NCBI RefSeq assembly: GCF_013410375.1
Contig: NZ_JACCFL010000001.1
Span: forward strand, 558,001 to 622,000
Origin: Leifsonia shinshuensis
Lineage (GTDB): Bacteria; Actinomycetota; Actinomycetes; Actinomycetales; Microbacteriaceae
Direction of reading: 5' to 3'
Length of the DNA stretch: 64,000 nucleotides
Every line of letters starts with the position of its first letter. The stretch's first letter is position 1. The notes under the pieces were generated by a model, which made no database searches, had not been told where the DNA came from, and saw nothing but the letters and a program-made list of their open reading frames with translations. Below, in pieces: positions 26,349-34,159 of the stretch. The position numbers and the translations under genes are program-made.

Positions 26349-27607
26349 CCTTCGACCCGCTCGTCGCGGCGACCCCGGCCGCCGTGTGGGAGGACCCCCT
26401 GCTCTGGGCGTCCGTGCCGTCGCGCACCCGGGAGTGGCTCGCGGGCTTCACCCGGATCGTCGTCTTCTCCGCGCATCCCGACGACGAGACGCTCGGCGTC
26501 GGCGGCCTCCTCGTCCTGGCCGGCGAGCTCGGGATCGACGTCTCGGTGATCGTGGCGACGAGCGAACGCGACGAGCGCCTCGTCGAGTTGACCGCCGCCC
26601 TGTCCCGGCTCGGGTCCACCACCGACCTGACCGTGCTCGGCCTCACGGACGGCGCCCTCAAGAACGAGGCGAGCCTCCTCCGCGACGGAGTGGACCTGGC
26701 GCTCGCGTCCCGCCGCGGCGACACGACTCTGGTACTCGCACCGTGGCCGGGCGACCGGCACGGCGACCACCGAACGCTCGGCCGTGAGGTCGCCGCCGCA
26801 TGCGCGGTCCACGGCGACCGCCTCCTGCTGTACCCGATCTGGCTGTGGCAGTGGGGCTCGCCGGAGGATCTGCCGTGGGGCCGGGCCAGCGAGGTGGAGC
26901 TGACCGCGTCGGCCCGCGAACGCAAGCGCGCCGCCCTCTCCGCCTTCACCAGTCAGCTGCACACCGCGGCGAATCCGGACGGCGTGCTCACCCGGGAGTT
27001 CGTCGAGCGCGCCGTGCACGGCAGGGAGGTGCTGTTCGAACCGGAGGAGAGTGCGATCGGCGACCACTTCGAGGCGCTCCACCGGGTGAGCGCCGACCCG
27101 TGGGCGGTGCGGACGCGCTGGTACGAGCGCAGGAAGCGGGAGCTCACCTGCGCCGTGCTCCCGAAGGAGAGGTACGCTCGCGGGTTCGAGATCGGCTGCT
27201 CCAACGGGGAGATGTCGGCCCTCCTGGCCGCACGCTGCGAGACGCTGCTCAGCGTCGACGGCGCGCCGACCGCGGTGGCGCTCGCGACCGAGCGGACCCG
27301 GGCGGCCGCCAACGTCACGGTGAAGCGGATGCACGTTCCCGAGGAGTGGCCGGACGGGTCCTTCGACCTCGTCGTCGTCTCCGAGGTCGCCTATTACCTG
27401 GCGCCCGATCAGTGGGCGGTCGCCATCGACCGCATCCTCGGGTCGCTCGCCGACGGCGGTCAGGTGGTGCTCTGCCACTGGACGGGGCACGCCGACGACT
27501 TCGCCCAGTCGGGCTGGGACGCTCACGCCGCCTTCGCGAACCGCAGCGGGCTCCGCGTGCTCGTGCAGCACCACGACGAGGACTTCCTCCTGGAGGTCTT
27601 CGGGTGA
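26342..27607 (+). CDS. Bifunctional PIG-L deacetylase / SAM methyltransferase
   Basis: A 421-residue two-domain cytoplasmic protein. The N-terminal half (about 35-215) is a PIG-L/LmbE zinc deacetylase, with VVFSAHPDDETLGVGG (AHPDD zinc motif) and GDRHGDHRTLGR. The C-terminal half (about 240-420) is a class I methyltransferase, with FEIGCSNGEMSALLA (SAM motif I) and SFDLVVVSEVAYYL. PIG-L proteins deacetylate N-acetylglucosamine-type sugars. The order dehydrogenase, deacetylase/methyltransferase, glycosyltransferase suggests modification of a glycoconjugate or lipid-linked sugar, but the product is unknown. Confidence 0.9.
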   Translation: MVTFDPLVAATPAAVWEDPLLWASVPSRTREWLAGFTRIVVFSAHPDDETLGVGGLLVLAGELGIDVSVIVATSERDERLVELTAALSRLGSTTDLTVLGLTDGALKNEASLLRDGVDLALASRRGDTTLVLAPWPGDRHGDHRTLGREVAAACAVHGDRLLLYPIWLWQWGSPEDLPWGRASEVELTASARERKRAALSAFTSQLHTAANPDGVLTREFVERAVHGREVLFEPEESAIGDHFEALHRVSADPWAVRTRWYERRKRELTCAVLPKERYARGFEIGCSNGEMSALLAARCETLLSVDGAPTAVALATERTRAAANVTVKRMHVPEEWPDGSFDLVVVSEVAYYLAPDQWAVAIDRILGSLADGGQVVLCHWTGHADDFAQSGWDAHAAFANRSGLRVLVQHHDEDFLLEVFG

Positions 27608-28278
27608 CGGTCGACCACGTCCTCATCGCTGTGCCCGCCCGCGACGAGGAGTCGACGCTCGCGGACTGCCTGCGCTCCATCGAGATCGCCCGCGGCGCGA
27701 TCGCCGTCCCGTCCTCGGTCGTCGTGGTGCTGGACTCCTGCACCGACGGCTCGGCGGATGTGGCGCGGGGCTTCGCGGACGTCCTCGCGATCGAGCGAGA
27801 CCACGGCAATGTCGGCCGCAGCAGGCACGACGCCGTCCTCGTCGGACTGAGAGGGGCGGGCGTGACGCCGTCTCGTACCTGGATCGCCTTCACCGACGCG
27901 GACAGCTCGGTGCCGCGCACCTGGCTGCGCGAGCACCTCCGGGCGGCCCGGGGCAGCGACGCGTACGTCGGCGCCGTCGTCCCGCAGCTGGGAGAGCTGG
28001 ACGAGGCGCGCCGGCGGGCCTGGGAGCGCAGTCACCCGCCCGGCGCGACGCTCGGTCACGTGCACGGTGCCAACCTCGGCGTCCGCGCCGACGCGTACCT
28101 CCGGGTCGGCGGGTTCCTGCCGCTCTTCGTCGGCGAGGACGTGGACCTCGTCTCCCGGCTTCGCGCCGCCCGCTGCGCCGTCGCGGAGAGCGAGCGCCAT
28201 CCGGTGACCACCTCGGGGCGGCTCGTCGGCCGCGCTTCCGCCGGGTATGCGGACTACTTGCGCGGTCTCACGCCCTGA
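27604..28278 (+). CDS. Family 2 glycosyltransferase
   Basis: A 224-residue GT-A fold glycosyltransferase starting at a GTG overlapping the previous stop (GTGA). Visible are HVLIAVPARDEESTLADCL (nucleotide-sugar binding start), VVVLDSCTDGSADVA, the metal-binding WIAFTDADSSVP (DxD-like), and a later GANLGVRADAYLRVGGF plus GEDVDL. It has no membrane segment. It presumably transfers a sugar in the same pathway as the deacetylase/methyltransferase. Confidence 0.88.
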   Translation: MTVDHVLIAVPARDEESTLADCLRSIEIARGAIAVPSSVVVVLDSCTDGSADVARGFADVLAIERDHGNVGRSRHDAVLVGLRGAGVTPSRTWIAFTDADSSVPRTWLREHLRAARGSDAYVGAVVPQLGELDEARRRAWERSHPPGATLGHVHGANLGVRADAYLRVGGFLPLFVGEDVDLVSRLRAARCAVAESERHPVTTSGRLVGRASAGYADYLRGLTP

Positions 28279-28415
28279 TCGGCCCGCGCTACCCCCGAAA
28301 CCCCATGAGTCAAGGGGACTCCCTGGCGGACCGCACCCGTCTACTGATGAGGGAAACCTCGCGGCGACCCCACCGATATGCCGCGTGGATTCAGAACCTG
28401 GGGAGGCATTGACCC
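28279..28415. other. Leader region of the gas vesicle cluster
   Basis: 137 bp upstream of the first gas vesicle gene, with no gene. It contains CCCC-ATGAGTCAA-GGGG (28299-28315 region) and an overlapping AGTC...GACT inverted element. These may be an operator or part of the promoter. No confident -10/-35 can be assigned. Confidence 0.3.
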
Positions 28416-29216
28416 ATGGATGAAAAGACGAAAACCGCTGGCCTCTTGCTGGGCGGCTATCTGCTCGGCCGGACGAAGAACTTGAAACTGGCGTTGTTGA
28501 TCGCCGGTGTCGTGGCCGGCAGGAAACTGGCGCCCGCGCTTCTCGCGAAGGGCAGAGAGCTGCTCGAATCGTCCCCGGAGGCGATGAAGCTGGTCGAGCA
28601 GGTCACCGGCAAGATGATCGGCGCGGTCAAGGAGGCCGGCGTCGCAGGCGCCGCCAAAGGCATCTCCGCTCTGACCGACCGGATCCAGACCAGAACGGAC
28701 CGCCTGAACGGCGTCGACGAGGAGTCCGACCAGGACGAGCCCGACGAGGAGGAGCCCGAGGAGGACGAGGACGAGCGCGACCAGGAGCCCGTCGACGAGG
28801 AGGAGTCCGAGGAGGACGAGCCCGAGGAGGACGAGCCCCAGGACGAGGCGGACGAGGCGGACCAGGAGGACGAGGACGAGCCGGCCGACGAGGCGGACTC
28901 GGATGACCAGGAGGAGCCGGAGGAGGCGCCGAAGAAGTCGTCCACCCGCTCGCGGAGCACATCGCAGAGCGCATCCCGGAGCGGGTCGCAGAACCCGTCC
29001 CGGAGCTCGTCCGGGAGCTCGTCCGGGAACGCCTCGACGACGAAGAAGCCGGCTCAGCGCTCCGGGACGCAGCGTTCCGGCAGCCAGCGGTCGACCTCGT
29101 CGACCAAGTCGGCCGGCTCCTCGTCGTCGTCCAAGCCCGCGCCGCGGCGGAGCAGCTCTTCGACGTCGTCGAACAGCGGCTCCCAGCGCAGCCGATCCAG
29201 CAGATCGTCCAAGTGA
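28416..29216 (+). CDS. Gas vesicle cluster accessory protein (GvpY-like position), acidic/Ser-rich tail
   Basis: A 266-residue protein of three parts. Residues 1-100 hold a hydrophobic, probably membrane-associated segment (GLLLGGYLLGRTKNLKLALL) and an amphipathic helix region. Residues 101-172 are almost wholly Glu/Asp with scattered Pro. Residues 173-266 are Ser/Thr/Arg-rich. The GYLLGRTK-type N-terminus and the first-gene position next to an SRPBCC gene recall the GvpY slot of Streptomyces clusters, but that match is from memory and is not proven. The strongly biased composition predicts a disordered tail. Confidence 0.6.
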   Translation: MDEKTKTAGLLLGGYLLGRTKNLKLALLIAGVVAGRKLAPALLAKGRELLESSPEAMKLVEQVTGKMIGAVKEAGVAGAAKGISALTDRIQTRTDRLNGVDEESDQDEPDEEEPEEDEDERDQEPVDEEESEEDEPEEDEPQDEADEADQEDEDEPADEADSDDQEEPEEAPKKSSTRSRSTSQSASRSGSQNPSRSSSGSSSGNASTTKKPAQRSGTQRSGSQRSTSSTKSAGSSSSSKPAPRRSSSSTSSNSGSQRSRSSRSSK

Positions 29217-29228
29217 GGAGCCCACGAC

Positions 29229-30470
29229 ATGGCTGACAAAGCCCCCCAGTCGTTGGCGGACAGACTGCCGCTCAGCGAGCTGATGGACAGCACGGTCCGC
29301 TACGGGAAGTCGCTCCTCGGGAGCGGCCTCCGCAAGGCCTCCGAGAAGGTCGAGGACATGACAGGCAAACTGGGCGACTTCGCCAGCGGCGAGTCGTCGA
29401 CCGTGGCCGGCAAGGCCACCAAGGCCGGTGTCGAGGCGGCCGCCAAGGGCGAGAACCCCGCCAAGGCGGCCGTCGGCGGTGCGGTCTCCGGCGTCAAGGA
29501 CAAGATCAAGGACGCGTTCACCGGCGGTGGCGGGTCCGGGAGCAAGAACCAGAAGCTGGTGAACATCGTCGAGGAGATCGACGTCGGCGTTCCGATCACG
29601 GTCGCCTACAACCAGTGGACCGAGTTCAACGACTGGTCCGACTTCATGAAGAAGGTCGAGAACTCCGACCACGACGACAAGGACGAGCGGAAGGTCCACT
29701 TCAAGGGACAGGTCTTCCTCTCGCACCGCACGTGGGACGCGACGATCAAGGAGATGGTGCCGGACGATCGCATCGTCTGGAAGTCCACGGGGCAGAAGGG
29801 CCATCTCGACGGCGCCGTGACGTTCCACCCGCTCGCTCCCCGGCTGACCAGGATCATCGCGGTCGTGGAGTACTACCCGCAAGGGCTCTTCGAGAAGACC
29901 GCGCAGATCTGGCGCGCGGTCGGACGGCGTGTGCGCGTCGAGCTGAAGCGCTACGTGCGGCACGTGATGACGACCACGATGCTCGACCCGGACAGCGTCG
30001 AAGGCTGGCGCGGCGAGATCCGCGACGAGGAGATCGTCCGCACGCACGACGAGGTCGTGGAGCAGGAGCAGGCCGAGCGCGAGGACCAGGGTTCCGACGA
30101 GGACCAGGGTTCCGACGAGGACCAGGGTTCCGACGAGGACCAGGGTGCCGACGAGGACCAGGGCTCCGACGAGTACGACGACGAGCCCTCGGACGAGGAG
30201 GAGCCCGCCGACGACGAGGAGGAGCCCGCCGACGACGAGTACGAGGAAGGCGACGGCGACGAGCCGGCGGACGACGAGTACGACGGCGACGAGTACGAGG
30301 AGGAGCCCGACTCCGAGGAGGAGGAGCCCGCCGACGAGGACGAGGAGCCCGCCGACGAGGCGGACGAGCCCGCCGACGACGAGGGCGAACAGCCCGACGA
30401 GGAAGACGAGCCTCTCGACGAGGACGAAGAGTACGACGACGCCGACGAGCGCGAGCCGGCGAGAAGGTAG
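29229..30470 (+). CDS. gvpZ: SRPBCC-domain gas vesicle protein (GvpZ-like) with acidic repeat tail
   Basis: A 413-residue protein. Residues 1-105 are Ala/Gly/Lys-rich and amphipathic. Residues about 107-250 are an SRPBCC/polyketide-cyclase-like lipid-binding domain (NIVEEIDVGVPITVAYNQWT, FNDWSDFMKKVE, then the KSTGQKGHLDGAVTFHPL strand). Residues about 277-413 are a Glu/Asp tail that includes five perfect or near-perfect DEDQGS repeats. SRPBCC genes recur in actinobacterial gas vesicle clusters, which supports the GvpZ label. The tail is unusual. Confidence 0.75.
   Translation: MADKAPQSLADRLPLSELMDSTVRYGKSLLGSGLRKASEKVEDMTGKLGDFASGESSTVAGKATKAGVEAAAKGENPAKAAVGGAVSGVKDKIKDAFTGGGGSGSKNQKLVNIVEEIDVGVPITVAYNQWTEFNDWSDFMKKVENSDHDDKDERKVHFKGQVFLSHRTWDATIKEMVPDDRIVWKSTGQKGHLDGAVTFHPLAPRLTRIIAVVEYYPQGLFEKTAQIWRAVGRRVRVELKRYVRHVMTTTMLDPDSVEGWRGEIRDEEIVRTHDEVVEQEQAEREDQGSDEDQGSDEDQGSDEDQGADEDQGSDEYDDEPSDEEEPADDEEEPADDEYEEGDGDEPADDEYDGDEYEEEPDSEEEEPADEDEEPADEADEPADDEGEQPDEEDEPLDEDEEYDDADEREPARR
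30081..30170 (+). repeat. Five 18-bp tandem repeats within coding sequence
   Basis: Five 18-bp units (GAGGACCAGGG-TTCCGAC type) run from 30081 to 30170, encoding repeated EDQGSD. The third base of some codons differs in the fourth and fifth copies. This array sits in the acidic tail of the SRPBCC protein and is prone to length change. Confidence 0.85.
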
Positions 30471-30479
30471 GTGAGAGCG

Positions 30480-30908
30480 ATGAGCATGACGACGCAATCC
30501 CGTGGTGGCTATCTCGAGCGCCCCCAGTCGAGTTCCCTGGCGGACGTGATCGAGGTGATCCTCGACAAGGGCCTGGTGATCGACGCGTACGTGCGGGTCT
30601 CGCTGGTCGGGATCGAGGTGCTGACCATCGACGCTCGGATCGTGATCGCGAGTGTCGACACGTATCTGCGGTTCGCCGAGGCGACGAACCGGCTCGACTT
30701 GACCAAGCAGGGCGGGAAGGATCTGCCCGGTCTGATCGAGGGGATGTCCGAGAGCGGAGCCAGAGGCAAGACCAGCGGAGCGATCTCCGGCGTCAAGAAC
30801 GCGCTCACGGGCAACAAGGACGACGACGACCGCAACGGCGACGATGACGACGACAAGAGTGGCGAGCGCCGGCCCGCCCGTCGCCGGACGGCGAGCCGCA
30901 GCGAATGA
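30480..30908 (+). CDS. gvpA: Gas vesicle major structural protein GvpA
   Basis: A 142-residue member of the GvpA family. Residues about 22-70 match the shell subunit closely: [20 protein letters not shown], then [19 protein letters not shown] and DTYLRFAEA. Unlike the roughly 70-residue classical GvpA, it carries a C-terminal extension of about 70 residues with an Asp run ([14 protein letters not shown]) and an Arg/Ser end; actinobacterial GvpA often has extra tail. Start at ATG 30480 is chosen behind GGTGAGAG; GTG 30471 and ATG 30486 are in frame. It forms the proteinaceous gas vesicle wall. Confidence 0.93.
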   Translation: MSMTTQSRGGYLERPQSSSLADVIEVILDKGLVIDAYVRVSLVGIEVLTIDARIVIASVDTYLRFAEATNRLDLTKQGGKDLPGLIEGMSESGARGKTSGAISGVKNALTGNKDDDDRNGDDDDDKSGERRPARRRTASRSE

Positions 30909-31645
30909 CCGTCACCGTGGCCGACCAGTATGTCTACGGCATCGTCCGTGCCGGGACGCCGGCTCCCACTCTCCCGGGGGTCGACGGTGAAGCGGTCGGC
31001 CTCCTGACCTCCGGCGAGGTGGCGGTGCTCGTCACCCCCGTCGCGGTCCCCGGCGAGCTGGCGACGCCGGAGAACCTTCTGGCGCACAGCCGGATCCTGG
31101 ACCAGGTGGCGGCGGAGCACGCCGTGCTCCCGATGGCGTTCGGAACGGTCGTCCCGGACCCGGACGCCATCCTGAACGACGTCCTGCCGCGCATGCACGA
31201 CGAGTACCTCGCCGGGTTGCAGCGGATCGAGGGCGCCGCCCAGTTCACCGTGAGCGCGCGCTACGTCGAGGACGCGGTGCTCGCCGAGGTGATCGACGAG
31301 GATCCGGACATCGCGCGCCTGCGCGAGGCGACCAAAGGCCGCAGCGAGGACGAGGCGCACTACGAGCTGATCGAGCTGGGGCGCCTGGTCTCCGACGCCC
31401 TGGCGCGCAAGGCCGCCGTGGACGCGCGCGCCATCGCCGAGCGTCTGACGCCGGTGACGCGCGAATCGCTGGTGCGCGACTCGAGCCGGTCGGAGGACGT
31501 GGTCGAGTTCGTCGCGCTGGTCGATCGCGAGGCGCAGCCCGGGTTCGAGCGCGCGGTCGAGAGTCTGGCGGCCGAGAGCGCGGGCAGGATCCTCTTCCGC
31601 CTGCTGGGTCCGCAGGCGCCCTACGACTTCGTGGGGGAGGTGTGA
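30905..31645 (+). CDS. gvpF: Gas vesicle protein GvpF
   Basis: A 246-residue GvpF/GvpL-family protein: an N-terminal [13 protein letters not shown] strand, MAFGTVVPD in the middle, and the C-terminal [16 protein letters not shown], which is a family hallmark (LxGPxPPYxF). GvpF binds GvpA and is needed for assembly. It overlaps gvpA by 4 bp (ATGA). A second family member, GvpL, closes the cluster at 34147. Confidence 0.93.
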   Translation: MTVTVADQYVYGIVRAGTPAPTLPGVDGEAVGLLTSGEVAVLVTPVAVPGELATPENLLAHSRILDQVAAEHAVLPMAFGTVVPDPDAILNDVLPRMHDEYLAGLQRIEGAAQFTVSARYVEDAVLAEVIDEDPDIARLREATKGRSEDEAHYELIELGRLVSDALARKAAVDARAIAERLTPVTRESLVRDSSRSEDVVEFVALVDREAQPGFERAVESLAAESAGRILFRLLGPQAPYDFVGEV

Positions 31646-31649
31646 GCGG

Positions 31650-31898
31650 ATGGCCTCGTTGCTCAGTCTGCTCGGCCTGCCGCTGGCGCCGATCCGGGGG
31701 ACCACCTGGATCGCGGAACGCGTGCTGGAGGAGGCCGAGCGGCAGTACTACGACCCTGGCGCGATCCGCCGGCAGCTCGAAGAGGTCGGTGACGCGCGAG
31801 ACGCCGGGAGGATCTCCGAGGAGGACGCGCGCGCGATCGAGCGGGAGCTCGTCGCCAGGCTGATCGAATCCACGAGGCGTCCGCGCCGGGAGAACTAG
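31650..31898 (+). CDS. gvpG: Gas vesicle protein GvpG
   Basis: An 82-residue protein with the GvpG pattern: LLGLPLAPIRGTTWIAERVL at the N-terminus, EAERQYYDPGAIRRQLEEV, then EDARAIERELVARL. GvpG is a small accessory protein for vesicle assembly. It lies 4 bp after gvpF. A different overlapping frame beginning at 31642 was discarded. Confidence 0.92.
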   Translation: MASLLSLLGLPLAPIRGTTWIAERVLEEAERQYYDPGAIRRQLEEVGDARDAGRISEEDARAIERELVARLIESTRRPRREN

Positions 31899-31939
31899 CG
31901 GGAGAACGAGCCCGGGAGAACCAGCCGGAAGGACAGGAC

Positions 31940-32767
31940 ATGGCTGACGAAGACCAGCCCACGACCACGCAGCGGAGGCGCCGCGCATCCAGCGCCTCCG
32001 GTGCCGGCACGCGCGCGAAGAGCCCGCAGCGCTCGCGCGCGTCGAAGGAGCGGCCCACCGACGACGGCCACAGCCGCGACAGCGACGAGGGCCGCGACCG
32101 TGACGAGGACCGCGACCGTGACGAGGACCGCGACCGTGACGAGGCCCGCGACCGAGACGAGACCGGTGACAGTGACGAGGGCCGTGACCGTGACGCGGGC
32201 CGCGACAGTGAGGGCCGCAACCGTGACGAGAGCGGTGACCCTGACGAGAGCGGTGACCCTGACGAGAGCGGTGACAGTGACGAGGGCGGTGACAGTGACG
32301 AGAGCGACGACGGTGACGACGGCCGCGACCGTAGCGAGGGCCGCGACAGTGACGAGAGCCGTGACCGTGGACGGCGTCGCGACAGTGAGAAGAGCCGGGA
32401 CGACGGCCGGAGCCGGGGCCGCGACAACGGGCACGACCGCGAAGCCGGGCACGACCACGATCACGGCCCCGGCCACGATCACGGCCACAAGCGCGACCAC
32501 GATCGCACCCTGAGCCCGGCGAAGGCCGCGCGCGAGGCGATGCGGCAGTTGCAGGAGCTGACCCGGCACGAGGTCGAAGGCGTCGTCGGCGTCGAGAAGG
32601 GCGACGACGGCGGCTGGACCGTGACTGTCGAGGTCGTCGAGAGCCGGCGCATCCCGGACACCGCGGACGTCCTCGCCGAGTACGAGGTCGGCGTGGACGA
32701 TCGCGGCGACCTCACGAGCTATTCGCGCCGGTCCCGGTATGTGCGGGGCCGGACCGCCCGCGAATGA
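31940..32767 (+). CDS. gvpO: Gas vesicle protein GvpO with long charged repeat extension
   Basis: A 275-residue protein. Only residues 191-275 match GvpO (AAREAMRQLQELT, GWTVTVEVVESRRIPDTADV, YEVGVDDRGDLTSY, RRSRYVRGR). The first 190 residues are low complexity: R/D/E/G/S repeats of the type DRDED and ESGDPD, then a His-rich patch (GHDHDHGPGHDHGHK) at about 168-182. GvpO is essential for vesicle formation in haloarchaea and streptomycetes. The extension doubles its usual size and the repeats at the DNA level are 12-18 bp units. Confidence 0.9.
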   Translation: MADEDQPTTTQRRRRASSASGAGTRAKSPQRSRASKERPTDDGHSRDSDEGRDRDEDRDRDEDRDRDEARDRDETGDSDEGRDRDAGRDSEGRNRDESGDPDESGDPDESGDSDEGGDSDESDDGDDGRDRSEGRDSDESRDRGRRRDSEKSRDDGRSRGRDNGHDREAGHDHDHGPGHDHGHKRDHDRTLSPAKAAREAMRQLQELTRHEVEGVVGVEKGDDGGWTVTVEVVESRRIPDTADVLAEYEVGVDDRGDLTSYSRRSRYVRGRTARE

Positions 32768-32777
32768 CGGGACCCGC

Positions 32778-33260
32778 ATGAGCAACGACGACCTCGGCGC
32801 CATGACGCCGGCACGCGGGCAGGCCATGCAACGCGAGCAGCCCGTGCAACGCGGGCAGGCCATGCAACCGCAGAAGTCGGGCGACGGCACGCTCTCGCAC
32901 GTCATCGAGACCCTGCTGGACAAGGGCCTCGTCATCAACGCCGACATCACGGTCTCGGTGGCGGGCGTCGACCTCCTGGGGATCCGGATCCGGGCCGCGT
33001 TGGCGTCCCTCGAGACCGCGGCGCGCTACGGCCTGGACTTCCCCTCCGGCACCGACCGTGACTCCGCGGCCTTCCAGGATGCGGTCGAGCAGAAGGAGAC
33101 CTGCCCGGCCTGCGGCAAGAAGGCGCCCCTGAGCCAGCTGCTCGACGAGTTCTGCCCCTGGTGCGGCTGGCAGAGCGCGCAGGCCCTTTCGAAACAGTCC
33201 GGATCGAGCCAGTCCGGATCGAGCCAGTCCGGATCGAAACAGTCCGGATCGGGAGGCTGA
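32778..33260 (+). CDS. GvpA-family gas vesicle protein (GvpJ/GvpS type) with zinc-ribbon-like tail
   Basis: A 160-residue protein. Residues about 38-85 are a GvpA-family domain (LSHVIETLLDKGLVINADIT, DLLGIRIRAALASLETAARY). Residues 109-129 hold two CxxC pairs (C109, C112, C126, C129, 13 residues between pairs), followed by a Gly-Trp, a typical zinc-ribbon arrangement. The last 23 residues are a Ser/Gln/Gly repeat (period 5, KQSGS-like). GvpJ and GvpS are minor shell or tip proteins. Start at ATG 32778 is taken; an upstream start at 32739 lies inside gvpO. Confidence 0.85.
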   Translation: MSNDDLGAMTPARGQAMQREQPVQRGQAMQPQKSGDGTLSHVIETLLDKGLVINADITVSVAGVDLLGIRIRAALASLETAARYGLDFPSGTDRDSAAFQDAVEQKETCPACGKKAPLSQLLDEFCPWCGWQSAQALSKQSGSSQSGSSQSGSKQSGSGG

Positions 33261-33267
33261 GGCGCCG

Positions 33268-33846
33268 ATGTCGCTGTCGCCGCAATCGCCCGTGCAGCCG
33301 ACGCGTGACCAGAAGGCGACCCTGGGTGCTCTGGTCGATGTGCTGCTCGACAAGGGCGTCTATCTGAACCTCGACCTCATCATCACCGTGGCCGACGTCC
33401 CGCTGATCGGCGTTAACCTGCGGGCGACGATCGCGGGCATGGAGACCATGCTCCGCTACGGGCTGATGACGGAATGGGACGACCGTGTCCGGGCCGAGGC
33501 ACGCCGGGACGGATCGCCCGCGGCGGAACCGTTCGCCGGAGAGCTCTGGCTGCTGGAGCCCCGGGCGTCGGCCCCGGTCTGGCGCGAGGGCGCCGCCGCG
33601 TACGACGGCACGAACGGGTTCGCCTGGAAGGCGGCGCAGGACAGCCGACCCGCTGTCCGGCTGCGGCCCGACGAGATCACCGGCGTCCGCACGGAGGAGG
33701 GGCACGGCCCGGCCGGTGGCGCGGAGCTGCTGGTGATCGAATCACCTGACGCGACGGTGCGCCTCGCCGGCGACCGGGTGCGGGAGTGGGCGGCGGTCCT
33801 CCACGGGACGAGCAGGGAGGTGCGCGATGGCGCTGAACGTCGATGA
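33268..33846 (+). CDS. GvpA-family gas vesicle protein (GvpS/GvpJ type) with C-terminal domain
   Basis: A 192-residue protein. Residues about 15-66 are a GvpA-family domain (LGALVDVLLDKGVYLNLDLI, ADVPLIGVNLRATIAGME). Residues about 67-192 form a separate part with beta-strand character (GELWLLEPRASAPVW, PAVRLRPDEITGVR, ELLVIESPDATVRL) ending VREWAAVLHG, which I do not recognise with confidence; a PH-like fold is possible. Streptomyces clusters also carry two GvpA paralogues (J and S), so this is probably one of the pair. It overlaps gvpK by 20 bp. Confidence 0.82.
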   Translation: MSLSPQSPVQPTRDQKATLGALVDVLLDKGVYLNLDLIITVADVPLIGVNLRATIAGMETMLRYGLMTEWDDRVRAEARRDGSPAAEPFAGELWLLEPRASAPVWREGAAAYDGTNGFAWKAAQDSRPAVRLRPDEITGVRTEEGHGPAGGAELLVIESPDATVRLAGDRVREWAAVLHGTSREVRDGAERR

Positions 33847-34159
33847 GGACAGCCTCAAGAACGGCGTGCTGACGCTGGTCGTGACCCTGGTCGAGGTGAT
33901 CCAGCAGGCTCTGGAGACGCAGGCCCTGCGGCGCCTGGAGGGCGGCTCCCTCACGGAGGAGGAGCAGAACCGGCTCGGGGAGGCCCTGCTCGAGCTCGAC
34001 CGGGCGATGGAGCAGCTGAAGAACGACAACGGGATCACGGAGTCGGTCGCGGAGCTGCACTCGTCCCTCGACGACGTCGTCGACGATCTCGTCCGCCGGC
34101 TCGTCGACCCGGAGAGCGGCGACGGCGAGCCGGGCAGAGGGCTCCCGTGGAAGCGGTGA
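33827..34159 (+). CDS. gvpK: Gas vesicle protein GvpK
   Basis: A 110-residue protein matching GvpK: ALNVDEDSLKNGVLTLVVTL, VEVIQQALETQALRRLEGG, LTEEEQNRLGEALLELD. GvpK is an accessory protein whose loss blocks vesicle production. It overlaps the previous gene and the next (GvpL) on both ends, so the last four genes are translationally coupled. Confidence 0.93.
   Translation: MALNVDEDSLKNGVLTLVVTLVEVIQQALETQALRRLEGGSLTEEEQNRLGEALLELDRAMEQLKNDNGITESVAELHSSLDDVVDDLVRRLVDPESGDGEPGRGLPWKR

Noticed and set aside
28341..30497. Minus-strand 718-codon open frame with LVLVGTLVLVG-type repeats
   Set aside because: Antisense shadow of the Glu/Asp repeats in the gas vesicle genes; no ribosome-binding site and no family match.
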